DNA of 64,000 nt from Enoplosus armatus. Its lineage: Eukaryota; Chordata; Actinopteri; Centrarchiformes; Enoplosidae. The notes under the pieces are model-generated. The model ran no database searches. It saw only the letters and a list, made by a program, of their open reading frames with translations, and was not told the origin of the DNA. Both the position numbers and the translations under genes were made by a program. Position 1 is the first letter of the stretch; the number at the start of each line of letters is the position of its first letter. Shown one piece after another: positions 46,033 through 59,863 of this stretch. The stretch covers positions 15,345,158 to 15,409,157 of the forward strand of contig NC_092192.1 of NCBI RefSeq assembly GCF_043641665.1. The letters are read 5' to 3'.

Positions 46033-49000
46033 ACCTGTTTCTGTCACGTTCAAAGTGTTTCTGATATTCGCTATAATGCAAAGACGTGTTACTCATCATA
46101 ACCACTATATTCCTGATGGTACTGAGTTACTGCTGCACTATATACTGAAGGTGGATGCAGTGTTCTGTTACTGACTAAAGGCTGATGAGAGGGTACTTTT
46201 CTAGACTGATTTCTGGTTTGTAGTAACATCCAACAGTGGTGGCATTAATTTAGCATTTAACAAATCCAAAGATACTAATAATAATATTAATTATATTCCT
46301 TTTGTATCTACCTGAAACTGACATATTGTAGTCGAGGCTACAGGAGAGGACTCACAAGTTATTATACTGTGGACTGTGAACCACCAGGCCACCCAAGTGC
46401 CAAATGATTTTCTTAAAACACATTAATTTGTACGTTAGAAAAGTTATATTTTTTACAGGTTGTATGACTTTTATACAATTTGTCATTAAATTTCTTTACC
46501 TCTTTGAACTGTCGAGTGTGTTTACAAAGCACATTGTCTGTGCATCTTACACACAAAATCTCACACATCATGTAAATGTACAGCTGTTTCATGTGCTGAC
46601 AGGATTATAATCATATTTATTAGTAGCTTTATTATTTATGTTGTATCAATATATTTTACAGAGAAAGACAGAGAGCATGGATAGCAATATATTATGTTTT
46701 GAAGCTCCGGATAGCTCGACATGGGAGTTTTTGTGCTATAAATTCTTATTCTTGACACTACAATTTATTATTAGTTTCATATTTGTAAATATTGTCATAT
46801 CTCATTTTTGCCTTTTCTTGTTCAGCTTTCTTCTCACTTCCTTCTCTGTTTTTGTTGCTGAATTAGATTTTTTTTTCCAAACAATTGTTTTTTTTTTCAC
46901 AATTTTTCACAAAAACATCCACAATCTACACAGTAAAAGGTAGTAAAATCCAATTTCACACAATTTTTAAGTCAGATTGGCCTTACGAAAAATCGTCTGT
47001 AAAATTTCAATGCTCAGAGCAAAACGTTTCGTTTTTATTATTGACTTTGTCACAGTTTAAGTGTTAAAGCACATCATGGATTTATCCACAGTAAGTCTAG
47101 AAATGGGCTAAGCTGCTCTGCAGCAGATGATACATCAAAGTAAATATCATCTTAACATTAAATGCTCACTGTGGTAGCTAAGAAAAATGATTTGCCAACA
47201 TACTGTAATGCACACATGGAAACTACAGAGGTACTGAATTTCACTCATTACATAACAGTTTATTAGTAAAATGTAAGAGTCTCCATTAAGTGTTTGCATT
47301 CTGAATTGGAGCTGTAAATACATGTGATTTAATTATTTATTAGAAGGTTTTAAATGCACGTAATACACGTTTATAATGACACAAATTTAAAACTGATGCT
47401 TGAACATGGTATGGCTGCTCTTCATATAAATTCTTAATTATATGGGTTTTAACCAGCCTATAAAACACTAGGTTATTATTATCATTAATTATAATCAGTA
47501 GGTTCAAGGAAACCACTTAACTGGGTGGAGAATATTCTCTGAGGGTATGAAATTATTTGATTCACAGTATGACTAACCAGAAGACTGATAATACAGAACA
47601 GTTTCAAAAGCTGATTACTTTAAACTCTCGAGTCCAGTGCTGAACCCCGAAACGCCAAACCAATAAAGCGGCATTTTTTTTGTCTGCTGTCTGAAATCCA
47701 CACTTTATCCACTAGATGTCAGCATGTGATGTAATTTCAGGTGCCGTCAGTCACACTCTGAATCTGCAGAGTCGGGACCTGAACTCACAACTAGACCAGG
47801 ATTTGTTAAAATAAGTTTCCAGGACAGACACAACTTGGGCAGAAAGAAAAACTGCTGCATGATGCTTTGTGCTGTTTGTTTGTGTTGTGTGCAACGGGAC
47901 AACAGGAAGACCTCGAGTTGCACTCTCTGTATTGTAACCCTCAAAAACAGCGGCCGTTTCTGCCTTCAGCTGTATGATTGTGAATCTTGATGGATCCAAT
48001 TTCTGGCTCACACAACAATCAATGTCTCTGTAGGAGGCGGGCTCAACACGGGCACGCTGACTATAAGAGGGATCAAACCTGTGACCTTCTGACAATTGGA
48101 CAGTCTGTAACCGCCAGCCCACCCTGCCGCTTCAAAAACACAACTGCAAACACTGAAGCAGCCTGGCATTGAATCTCAGAGGGGTTATTTCCAAGTCTGT
48201 GACCTTAACAACTGCATATATACGACACTTGAGACAAAGTGCCTCAACTGGAAAAAAACAAAGACAAGACAAGATGCAAGAAAACAAAAAAGAAAAAGAA
48301 TACATCAAAATCGAAACAATGGATTAAAGCAGAAGACTAACTGCAGCTCACTAATTCACTTTTTAGGCCACGTGTGTGGCCGGAGGACAGATGCACATTT
48401 CCATAGAGGAGTGAACAAAAGGGAAAAGAAAAAAAAACTCTCTGTGTGTTCCTGACAGCCGGTTAAAGCAACAGGAACCAAACTCTTAAAAGAAAACCTC
48501 TAATTCTAACAGTTTTTTCAAGTCAATTGAAGTTTTGAAAGTTTCAGGGATGCTTTTGGAGTACAGAACATGCATTATCAATGCTTGCAACTAGGACTGC
48601 AGATGGTACATGTAAATGAAACAAAAAGGATTTCAAGAACAATATGTGGCCGTACACTTGTTTTGTGTCTGAAACTTTCAGAGTTCCACATCAAGTATTC
48701 AGCGTGCATTATTCTCTACAGAGAAGCTGCACGATCAATGCATTAGTATACTAACATACTTACATTGATCCACTTCAGTGAACAGGAATCCACCGGCTGC
48801 TTCTTCTGATTTATTCTGCGAAGAGAAGTGCTGACAGATATCCTCCCTGAAGCAAATCTGGAAGCAATTAAATCCTTGTTATTATCAATTCAAAATAGGC
48901 TGCTTTTTGTGTCATATGTGCCAAGAGATTAGACAAAGACTTTAATTGGAACTGTATCCTTTGTGTTTGGTCACCTACAGTATAAACATGTACCAGGCAG

Positions 49001-50056
49001 CAAGTCGCATGAACAATCATTTTCATATCGACTACTCAACGTTGGTTTAATTTTCTTACTTAGCACAGCTACAGGAAGCGGACTCTGTGGCAGCAGTTTT
49101 GTAACGTCTATTGAAGCAGTCAGTAGTATCTCAGGTCAGGAATTGTGATTTTCTGGCAGGGTAGTAGTTTGTGATCAGCTGTGGCTTAAGAAGCACAACA
49201 TTTATTTTTAGCTGGTTTCTTGTTTGTGATATGAATAGCTCTGAAAGCTTCTGCCTTTTGTGTAAACTCAAGAACTGTTTGAAGTCAGACACCTCGGAGA
49301 GCTCCTGTACTGCCACAATCACCAGGACCCTCTTGAGACATATATTATGGTGAAATCAGTATATTATGTACTGTTGTCATTGCAGGATGGCTAACAGTCC
49401 AGACCTCGACCCCCTAAAGAAATGCTACTCCTCAGTTCAGCTGCAGTGAAACGTGACAGAAGTATTCTATAATAACAATGATAAATGCTGAAGTGCAAGT
49501 CTAAATACAGTTAGTTAAAGAGTATGCACTAATCACTGAATTTTATTCACCTAAGCTAACAGCAGAGCTCTTTACCAAAACCTGCAATGCTTTTTCACCA
49601 AACACAGCTGCCTGCTGCATCTGGAAACAACAATGATACCGTAAGACTGAACCAAAACAGACAAGTTGGGGGCTGGAAACCAAAACAATGAGCTGAAAGA
49701 TGCTAAAACGCTCTGAAGAGCTGAGGGAAACAGCAGAGTTAGGTGACAATTTCCTGTTGGATTGTTAATATAAAAATATTGATTAGAACAGCTTTAACTA
49801 TTATACTCATGGCACTTATCCACAACAGTAGGTCTTGAGTGCTGACCAAGCAGTATCATTAGCATAGAGTCAGCTCACTCCATACGAAACCAATGGCTGA
49901 CAAACAAATAAATACATTTAATATAATTTACAGTACATATAAGTTCTCTTAATGAAGTCAAAATAATATGACACAATATTGTAGGGGTCAGAAAACAGCA
50001 GGCTATGTGCCAAATCTGGCCCTCCACCCAAATTATTTCATGGCCCTGCCCACCCA
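46033..50056. other. 3' flank of bco2, noncoding
   Basis: Probably contains the bco2 3' UTR at its start (candidate ATTAAA near 46,485 and AATAAA near 47,662). A segment at about 48,040-48,125 (GGGATCAAACCTGTGACCTT) resembles an antisense tRNA-type B box and may be a SINE relic. No exon is supported. Confidence 0.5.
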
Positions 50057-50319
50057 CACAGGTGTTTTCACTTATTGTGGCTGATTAGACCTCTGCTCAG
50101 GTTGACGGTGGGTGGAGCTACGCAGGGAATTTCTTGAGCTCCCCACAGCCAATAACAAAGAAAGATATTTATACGTTTGATGAAAAAAAGTAAACATTTA
50201 AATACAAATACATCTGATTGACAGAGTTGAGACAAACAAAAAGTTGCGCAGAATCCCGAGGGGAGGTCTAATCAGTGGCTGAATGATTTAAAGAGATCAT
50301 TTTCAATAAGCACAGGTGT
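50057..50319. repeat. Candidate small element with inverted repeats and 9-bp flanking direct repeats
   Basis: CACAGGTGT occurs at 50057-50065 and again at 50311-50319. Inside are perfect 13-bp inverted arms, CTGATTAGACCTC (50081-50093) and its complement (50263-50275), plus CTTATTG / CAATAAG near the ends. The right arm has about 25 extra bases relative to the left. Confidence 0.45.
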
Positions 50320-50605
50320 AAATAATAAAAAAAAAGTGTCTACTGTGAAAAATGCCTGTCCCTTGTGATAGTCCAGGTATGTTACTGTAGAGCAGCTATA
50401 GGTCTAGGTTTGACTACTACACAGGCCAGGAACACATTAAAGCTATGTCAAAATACAGATGTATAAACACATTTTATTTCCGATTTAAATGAATTAAAAA
50501 TAAGCAAGTGAAAGAATTCAAAACATAAGTCAGTGTTACTACTCGACTTGTGTTGTCCTTCCATTGAGCACTGCTTAAAAAACTGCCCAAACTGATTGCA
50601 GGGCC

Positions 50606-50862
50606 CTTGTTTTTAAGGAATAGTTTGACTTGTGTAGTTTTTGCATTTCTGATTATGTTCAAATTAAAGCTACAACACGTTTGTTAGTGAGCTTTAGAGA
50701 TGCTGCTAGGCATATTTTTGACCTTTAGAGAGGGCCAGGCTAGCTGTTTCCCCCTGCTTCCAATCTTTGTGCTAAGCTAATCAACGCCCGGCTATAGCTC
50801 AGTAATTAAAAGACAGATGTGAGACATTTATCGATGTTCTCACGTAACTCTCAGGGGGAAAA
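50606..50862 (-). repeat. Fold-back repeat, diverged copy
   Basis: CCAGGCTAGCTGTTTCCCCC, CTTCCAATCTTTGTGCTAAG, GAGACATTTATCGATGTTCTC and AACTCTCAGGGGG follow the right-arm order of the family. The left part (TTTAAGGAATAGTTTGACTT) is also present but the first arm is heavily decayed. Confidence 0.65.
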
Positions 50863-50949
50863 AAAAGCAAACATAATGTAATTCTAAGCAAAGCTGAGGT
50901 GAGTCGTGACTGTACTGGTGACCAGCTTGCTAACTAAAAAGCTACAGCA

Positions 50950-51105
50950 TGTAAGTAAGACACTTTTATTAGGAAGGCATATTTTTTTCACTTTTTACAG
51001 GTTAGCAGCTGCTTCCATTATTTGTGCTAAGCTAGGCTCAATAAGTCCTGGACTTGATCATCTCTACACTGGACAAAAACATGTTCTCATTTAACTGCAG
51101 GTAAG
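50950..51105 (-). repeat. Fold-back repeat, second diverged copy
   Basis: CAGGTTAGCAGCTGCTTCC, ATTTGTGCTAAGCTAGGCTC, and CATGTTCTCATTTAACTGCAG again follow the right-arm order, about 90 bp after the previous copy. Confidence 0.5.
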
Positions 51106-53835
51106 ACAGCAAACAAGCTTATTTCTCAGCGCTGGTTTTCCTTTAAAACCCCAGCACTGCTTTTAGATGACAAGGATCGTCAGGCTGTTACAGGAACAAC
51201 TCTTAAAAAAAATACAGAACATTGTGACTCACTGAGGTAACCCTGTCAGAGGAAATAAATAATGTAAGATTTTTTTCCTGACAGGTAAAAAATGTATCAA
51301 AATTCCCTGACAGATTTGTTTTGAGATCCACAGCGTGTTAACAACTGTACAGTGTGGTTTAAATATACTACAGGACATGAGCTCTCTTTCAAGGAACATC
51401 AGACTACAACAGAGTTAAGTTTTTCCCTTCTGTTTCTCTTTTGTGCGCTGCATTCTCGTGATAATCATGTACATGTGAGGAATCCTATTTCCTATTTCCA
51501 CTCTACACTAGTCTGTTTTGAGTTAGTTCATTACTACAGTGAGTGTGCTGTGTATGTGTGTATATGAACATTTTTCAGAATCGAGAGCATTGCCTGACCT
51601 CAAAGTACTGTGTGTGATATGTCAGTGTGGCATGCTCCCCTGGCACACATATTGTATAGACTTACACACACATCCACACACTAAATCCCTGCTGCAGTAT
51701 TTTCAATACATCCAGCCTGATTCACGTTAACCCATAAAACATGTCTGACATATTAATCAGGTCTGCATGTGGGGGTAGCTCTACTATTGCACTGCTGTTA
51801 GGGGGAGGGCTCTCATTGGGCCATCTTACGCATCCTAGTGGCCAATAAGAGAAGGCTGAATCTCCCCTCTCCTAGCAACAAGACTCCAGTTCTCGAAGCG
51901 GTGCAATCAGCAAACTGACACCCATAATTTTACAATATGAATTTGCAACTTAACAGCTCTGCAGCAGAAACAGGGAAACACAAGTTTATTCTTTTCCTCA
52001 TCACCAGAGGATCTCTGTCTTCTGCCTCTCTCTCCTTCTCTCCATCTTGTCTCCGAGTGCATTCAGGCAGCTCATGTCTTACCATCTTAAAGGAACAGCC
52101 CTGCATATTTAAGTTTTTTTTTTTCTTCTGTTGAGGGGCATTGTGGGTAATGGTCTGTACTTGTTGACCTCAGTGCTGAATGGTGGGGCCTCTCTCAGGA
52201 GGGAGAAGAAATACCTTGGCACAGAGCTATCATTTCCCTGAGACACTACCAACCTCTCGGCTATGAGCTTCTCTTTCTGTGCAGATGTTACACTCGCAGC
52301 TCGGCTTCTTTACCATCTAACAGTCTCAACAAAAACTATCATAAGAATGAGGGCTGAATATTTTGAGATACAGTATTCTTTTAAAACACAACAGCAGCTG
52401 GAATGAGGAAATGTCCTGTTAGATAAAATAGAAGAAAATGTAGCTTGGTTGAAGATTTGCTGCAGTCTTAAATGACTTGGCTGTGGCTCTTGCACAGCAC
52501 CTGTTGCCAGGCTACAGCAGTGCACGTGCACATGGCTGTCCGACCCCTGACCCTGAATGCATTCCTGCCCTTGCCCCTCTGGGAGTTGGGGAGAGCAGAG
52601 CACATGTTACATGTCTGCACAAACAGCCTCAGACAACCAGAAATATGTTGAATTTTTCAGCTATCATATTTCTCGTAGCGAGCTCAGGTATGGGTCCCAG
52701 CAAGTTTGCATGTACTTTTTTTTATGTTTTATGTTATGAATCATCTTGTCAGCTGCTGAGCAAACTAGCTAGCTGTCATCTCACTCTTTGGATATTAGTG
52801 TTTTCAAATTAGAGCAGGAAGCTGCAGGGTTGGATATCTGAAGAGAAATGCCTGCACTCAAGTACAAAGTCTCCGTCTCATGGCTGTGTGAAATTTGACA
52901 TGTGGCAATTGTAGGAACAGTCTGATCTTACACTTGCTAGACTTCTCAAATTTAGCAGAACAATATCTCATGGTCATTATAGGTCAATTGGGATGGCATG
53001 CAGAAAGCGTCTGGCAGGTTGAGAAGCAGATAATTAACTGCCCATATGACCTCCTGTCCTTTTCGGCATCTTCCGTCCAGTCTCTGAATTGTCTAACAGC
53101 AGGAACAAAAGCCCCCACAAAGCTCATTTAGCCCGGTGTTCCCTCCGTCCTGCTCCGGCCCCACCTCCTGTCCAGTGGATCAGACCGTTACAGTACGAGC
53201 GGCTCTAACACACCACCACCGTTCAACCTTAGGTGACCCTTGCTCTCATCAGTCCCGCCCTCCTCTGGAGGAATGCTGCTGATGGGAGTTTTTAATATTC
53301 CCCGGCCCTGTGTGCCCTCAAATTTGGCGGTGCGGCGTTAACACAAGCTGACACCACAGATTAGCCACAGACATCAGGAATGCCGCTGCCTTTTTGTGCC
53401 ACGTGGACTTTGGCCAAAAGAGCCTTTGGTTGCAAAGGCCACAGAGACCTGCGAAAAACAGGTCCATGACAGAAAGACGGACACTCCTCGGCGCAGCCGC
53501 CTTAATGTTAGCTAGCCAGCGAGCTACAGACATGTGGACACTTTTGGATACCTTCTTTCATGTCCATTGGCCATGTGTATGTGTTGCTACAAACTGTATG
53601 TAAATACATAAGGACAAGGTCAAGAGTATGGACACACAACTTCAAATAACAAATCATTGACAAAAATCCAACAAATAGTTTCTGACACCAGTTTCTAAAA
53701 TGAACAGAGAAAGATGCTGAACACCTGAAGTTCATTGATTCTATCGTTAAGATGCCGAGCTTCAAGCTGAGCAGTCACAACAGACAGTTTAAACCCCTTT
53801 GAAACTTAAGCAGCTTTAGGTCTTTATCAACACAG

Positions 53836-53867
<32 letters not shown>

Positions 53868-54690
53868 GCAAATACATAACTTTTCTAAGCCGATGCTCAT
53901 CTGATTTAGCAACAGTATTAAGAGCAAACACATTCTTAGGAAGCAAGCACAACAGAATGACGGTCTAGTTGCCCGTGTTAAAATGTAGTGCCTTCTAGAC
54001 ATTTCCACCAACAGAATTGAATTGAATTGAATTTATTTGATTTTCATACATTTAACTAAATTCCCTGATTTTCATCTCCTGTGGCATGTGTATAAAAAGC
54101 GTTCAGTTTACAAAGAGGTGCCAAACGATCAAAAGATGAACCAGGTCATTAACCTGGGAGGCATTTCAGCCTTGGTTGAGTCTGAGTACAATGATGATAT
54201 CAGGCTGTGTCATTCTGCACAGTCAGGCTACAGTAACATGTGTTTTATAGAGAGAGTAGATCTGTGTGGTGCAGCAGCTACATTTACTGTATAACTACAG
54301 CCAGCATTACAACAATCTTGACCCACAGACAAACTGTTGTGGTAAACCTCGGTGTTGTCGAGGCAGGTTTACAGCAAACGTATATTTCCAAACACAAATC
54401 AATTATGTGGCAAACTTGTGGTTGTTATCTGGCAGACCTTAAAAACATCCTGCATGTTCTGGTTTCTAGTGATTTCTACATGCTTGCTCGTATTCTGTTG
54501 CTTTTACTTTCTGTAACTGCACTACTGTAAAGTCAGTTAGACCACAACTTAAATTACATTTTTTCAATTATTTTAAAAATCATGGTTTTGATCATGACAA
54601 AGTTTTAAGTGGATTGTTGAAGTGAAATACGATAACGTTTCTGTCCTAGCTGCCATTTTTTCCAGTTTGAAAAGAGACTCATTTCACTGC
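51106..54690. other. Noncoding DNA
   Basis: No supported exon. (CA)14 at 53,837-53,864 and a GAATT pentamer run near 54,016-54,032. Confidence 0.5.
53837..53864 (+). repeat. (CA)14 microsatellite
   Basis: Uninterrupted CA dinucleotides read directly. Confidence 0.97.
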
Positions 54691-54696
54691 TGTTGG

Positions 54697-54744
54697 CCAA
54701 CGTCCAACGCAGGACAGGAGCTGCGTGCCGGCATTGGACGTTGG
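54697..54744. repeat. Perfect-loop hairpin, 14-nt arms
   Basis: CCAACGTCCAACGC (54697-54710) and GCATTGGACGTTGG (54731-54744) pair at 13 of 14 positions across a 20-nt loop. Confidence 0.8.
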
Positions 54745-54749
54745 TTTCA

Positions 54750-55829
54750 CAACATTGATCAGTGCTGTCAGCCAATTACTGTTTTCAGTCATTAACATTA
54801 CAATGAATAGATAATTAACACTAATGCTCTCACAGACTGAACCTTTCATTGAGACGATAAGACTAGTTAGGAATAATGATAAACATTTTGTTCAGGCTCT
54901 AACAGTAGATATCAAAAACTCTGGTACAACAACATTTAAGTCTTTAATTTGGATGTAAATAGAAAATAGTTTCCTGCAAAATCCCAGTTCCTCAGGAAAT
55001 AGTCCTGTCAAAGTCAGAAATTAACTTCATCTGACTCAAAGACACCACCGGCCACCGATGACGCTGACATTTACTAACTCTACGGAAAATTAATTTGTGG
55101 TTACAAAAAGAGACATTTCATCTCAGAGGGAGAAAACACTGAAGGACACTTTTCAGCACCTTGCTGCTGTAGCTAAATTCATGACTTTGCTTTTGAATAA
55201 ACAAAAATGTTCGCTTATTTCATACAACAATGTACGGGATAATGAGACTGCTATTGAACAATCAATGAAAATCAAGAAATGAAGAAAGGGAGGAGGCAGG
55301 AGAAAATGAAGGAGCATTCTGTGGTTACCTGGAAAACAAACACATTGAGAGGCTGAAGAAGAACTGATGTGCAGTACACCAACGACAGATATGACCATCT
55401 TTTTCTTCATCTGGGCAACAGTTTCGTGCAGATGCTGTGGTGTGAACACAATGTGATCGCTCCACAGAGAGGAATCAGTTTGACACTTTCCGCTGAAAAA
55501 AAGTATAGAATCAAAACATGGCATCGGCTCTTTACTAATGAGAGACACGAGATGATGAATTAACAACTGACATTTCAACAAAGGTGATTAAAACGTGCTT
55601 ATTGTAATGACACAAGAGTTTAGGCTCAAGGCTAACTCTGTGTGGGGGTGTATCAATAATACAATATGGTAAAAGGACAAAATGAAACTCTCTTCATGAT
55701 GCACAACAATGCATACAGTTGACCAGTATACATTTTTTTACACATTACTTTTAGTAAAGGATGCATTGGCCTGTTGTCCACTGCAGCACTAACTGGCCTT
55801 AAACTCTACATAAAGTACTTTAACCATAG
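54750..55829. other. Noncoding DNA
   Basis: Open frames up to 142 codons (minus strand, 55,153-55,581) show no known domain. Nothing else seen. Confidence 0.5.
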
Positions 55830-56060
55830 AGTAGGGAGGCCAAGAGAGCTCAGCGCACTGCAGCAAACAGGCAAATCGTCAAAACACAAAAGATTAAGAA
55901 ACACATTCATCTTTGACAAGACATACACAGCATAAAGAAATACACTGCAACCACAGAAAACTCAAATAGACAAAGTCAAACAGAACAAAACAGAACTAAG
56001 TTCAAACACAAAGGAAGTTTCCAGAACACAACAAAAACTGATGAACACGCCTGGTGTTGG
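55830..56060 (-). repeat. T-rich interspersed repeat (copy 2, antisense)
   Basis: GAGAGCTCAGCGCACTGCAG followed by AAACAGGCAAATCG and A/C-rich units is the reverse complement of the layout at 5,445-5,590. Confidence 0.5.
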
Positions 56061-58460
56061 AAAATGAGTGAGCAATGTTGATTTTAATGTTTTAACATCT
56101 CTGATTGCAAGATTTGTATTTTTTATTTTATTCTATTTGATTAACTTTCTTTTTAACCAGGGAGTCTCTTGAGATACATTATCTGAGCGCAACATAGATA
56201 TCGCATATTTACACTTTTATAGATATTATATACACCCAGCGTTAGCCTTTTACTTGATTTTGTTAAATGTGTTTCTTAATTTGCTTGCATTTTATTTATT
56301 TACAGAGTTCTTGTGTGTTGACAAAGTAGTGAAGGTGATTGCTTCATTTGCTTGAGTTTACTGTCAAACCAGACCCACAGCCCTTCAATAAAAAATACCT
56401 AAAGGTGTTTTTGTAACGTTGATTGTTGCTTATTTTGTTATGAATATATGTTACAGGGACGTACTAAAGAACTGAAGACAAGTTTTCAACCATAAAAGAA
56501 GCTGGGTCAGGGCTGCAACAATTAGTAGTCTTAAATATTAACATATTTACGTTTTTGTTGATATTTTTTCATTATTCTAGAGCATAAAAAATCTCTATAT
56601 ATATGGTTGTCAATGGACTGAAGGTATCTATAGAGTCTACTGTACCACACATACCAGCTCAGGTGCATCTAAAGATTCTTTTTATTATTGGTTGATCTGT
56701 TTATCCTTTTTTCAATTGTCTGACAAATTGTTGAGTCTATTTAATGTCTGAAAATAATGAAAAATGCCCGTCACTGCACAAGGTCCCATCTTCAAATTCT
56801 TTTCAAAATTCCAGGGTTAAGGGAAAATAAATCCTCCCATTTGAGAAGCCAGAGCAAGCAAATTATTTTTGCTTGATAAACCATCAAATTTGTTCTGTCT
56901 ACTGATTTATAGATTAATCAACTAATAGCTTCAGCACTAATGTATTTGCATTCATGTTTCCAACTCTGACTGAAGACTGGGGATAACTGGGGGCTTTGCT
57001 TTTCACACAGGTTCAGCCGGACTGTCTGGCATGCTTTGCACGGATTGCGTGTAATGAATGTTGTGCAGTCATATTTGCATTTGCCGATATTTATCATATG
57101 CGCCGTCAAAAAAGTCAACAGTTCTTAGCTGCCCTTTGAGGATTTATGAAGCTTACGGCCAATCAAAAGTATGTTATACATCATATGTTCCATTACACAT
57201 AAAGTACATACATATACACAGTCTAATGGAGCTACATGCAGTTATAACTCATCGTGCCACATCACAGACATGACATAAACATATCAGAGATCATCACCAC
57301 CAACCTCCACATACAAGAGTGTGAAAATGACAGACTGGATCAATACTTTGTTTAGCTTGAGAGCAGCTGTTGGTGGGGAACTGAGATCACAAGAGCTCAG
57401 TTTCAACGGCCACGCTAGCAGCTGCAGAGAGATGCTCAATGCAGGGAGGAGACCTGAGTTGGGCGGGCGCCTTGTGTGGCAAAAAAGCTCCATCTGCTCC
57501 CTCGAGTCTTGGACCACTCTTCAGCATCAGACTCATTTTGAAAATTCGCCTGCGTGCTTGTAATCTAAGTGTGTGTGGACCGGCCACAGATCACCTCAGA
57601 GCTCTGGGTATAATAACTGTCTGGACTGTGCCAGCGCTAAGGGAACAAACACTGTCGCATGGTGCAGGACTGAAATTCTTCTGTTTTCTGTTCAGTTTAC
57701 GGCAGCTTAAATCACTTTCAACTCGCATGGTTCTTATATTAATGCATCAAATCGGATAAGGTAGAAACAGGCCTAGAAGAAAGAAGAAATGCTGATTAAG
57801 AAAAGATGTGAGAGGACAAAAAGATGGAGGTGCGGAGCTGCCTGATGCTTGGGGAAAAAAAAGAAAAAAATCACATACAGGGCCCCTGTCTCATTTCTAT
57901 GGCAACCTGAAGGCTATTATCGTACCTTGCCATTCATTATGAAAGGACTTCAGTTGACGGGGAGTGAGACGGGGTGGGGAGCTGGGAGGACAGTGCGGTG
58001 CATTTTCCCTGCTCACAGCTGCGAAACAGAAGGAAAAAGAATGAATGAGTGAAAGAAAAACTCCACTATGCAGCGTAGTGCAGGAGAGTCCATTGACACT
58101 TACAGCACAGCAGTTTATTAAAGCGAGGGATTTTCTGTTTAGAGAATACGCAACTGCATGTTCAACCTACAGTAACAGCAGGTGCACTATTTTGTGTAGC
58201 TAGTGCTTTTAGTTCGTGTGTGCTTGACTGTTACTGGGAAATAAGACAGTGGTGTATCCTGACCCACTGTCTGCAGATGAAGAAAGGTCCAGAACAAGTG
58301 AGTAAGTGGACCTTGACTTGACAGAGCATCATCTGGGAATTAAATTATGTTTATGTAAATAACTGTGCTGACTTGCCCCACGGCTACAGACGAACAGTTC
58401 AATGTAATAAATGTGCAGTACATTCAGAATGCAAACAGGAAATTCTTCCTGTTGCCATTT
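56061..58460. other. Noncoding DNA
   Basis: About 56,130-56,190 (TTTTTAACCAGGGAGTCTCT, TTGAGATACATTATCTGAGC) resembles a known fish repeat end with a CAGG-AGTC-TTGAGAT core; weak. No exon supported. Confidence 0.45.
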
Positions 58461-58464
58461 ACTC

Positions 58465-58806
58465 AAGTACTGTCCTTAGGTATAAATTCAAGGTATTTGT
58501 ACTTTACTTGAGTATTTTGATTTTATGCAACTTTATACTTATACTCCACTACATCTCAGAGGCAAATATTATACTTTTTACTGCACTACATTTATCTGAC
58601 AGCTTTAGTTACTACTTACTTTTCAGAATACAATTTTTCAGGGAGACAGGGACTTTTGATACTGCTACATTTTGCTGATAATACTTACATACTTTTACTA
58701 AGTAAGGTTTTGAATGCAGGATGTTGACTTGTAGTGGAGTATTTTCACAGTGTGCTATTGGTACTTTTACTCAAGTAAAGGATCTGAATACTTTCTCCAA
58801 CACTGG
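58465..58806 (+). repeat. Interspersed repeat (ACTTTTACTCAAGTA type)
   Basis: CAAGGTATTTGTACTTTACT, ACTCCACTACATCTCAGAGG, ACTTTTTACTGCACTACATT, GTACTTTTACTCAAGTAAAG and GAATACTTTCTCCAACACTG: a recognised high-copy teleost repeat, here nearly complete. Confidence 0.75.
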
Positions 58807-58809
58807 TTA

Positions 58810-59823
58810 AATTAGTACAATGTCTAAAAACTGAAATATTAATGACAAATATCCACAAATCATCAAAGCAGTTCTGTTTCATACCTCTAAGATCATTTGT
58901 CCATTATTACATGGCTGATTATACATGTCTGTCTAATAGGCAGCGTCAAATTTAACTTTTGTGAATCTGTTCATGAGGTGCCAGAAACACTGCGTATCTT
59001 GTGAAATAAAACTTCTTCATTAGGTAACCAACTTAAATATGGAAACAGGAAAAGACAGTAAAAGGAAATTGTGTTTTTGTTTTCTATTTTCCAGACTGAA
59101 TGAAATAACTGAATCAACGGAGGATACACTGACCACTTTAGTTTGGTAATTGTTCTACTTTTGCTTTCAACTCTGGTGACCACAGTTTAAGTAGAAGGAT
59201 CTCAAGTGGATTTCTTTTTTTTCCTTTTTTCTTTATGAACCATAAGCAAATTATTTCCTATCTTTTGCCAAATAATTTAAGTTGCTTAAATCTGACAGAA
59301 GTGTAGCTTGACAAGATCATCATCATGTTGTCAGTATAATCCATTAACCAATAGTGGAGTAATAAGTTGCTCTGTACAGTGATGTGTCTACAAAAACACA
59401 TGACATAAATATGGCTTTTAGATTAGGTTGGATGGAGGTTGAAGAACGCTGCCATCAGCCACTGCCTGTAGTTAATTATTGAGAAGACTCTTATAACCAA
59501 AACATGTTAAATAGTACTTATGAAACAAAGTGAAAAACGTTCGAGTACACACAACTAATAGCCCACCTGGCATAAAAATAAATATGTTTGAAGCAATTCT
59601 TAATGATTCCGTGAGTTGCGTGTAGTTAAATACTTGTCAGTGCTTGCTGTAGTGCTGCTGTTGCTAACTGTGTGAGGAGAGTGAGCGGGGTTAGTGTGAC
59701 AGTGCATTAGCAGCCAGAGTCCATTCTCTGCGTCCCCAGAGAGACCAGAGCGGGCATATTAACATTCTCCTCAGAAGGGCCACAGGATCTGCCTTCAATG
59801 CCGTCTGAATCCAAACAAAAGAC

Positions 59824-59863
<40 letters not shown>

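Noticed and set aside
50780..50820. tRNA-like A box (GGCTATAGCTCAGTAATT)
   Set aside because: It falls inside a diverged fold-back repeat whose relatives have unrelated sequence here; no cloverleaf or B box follows.
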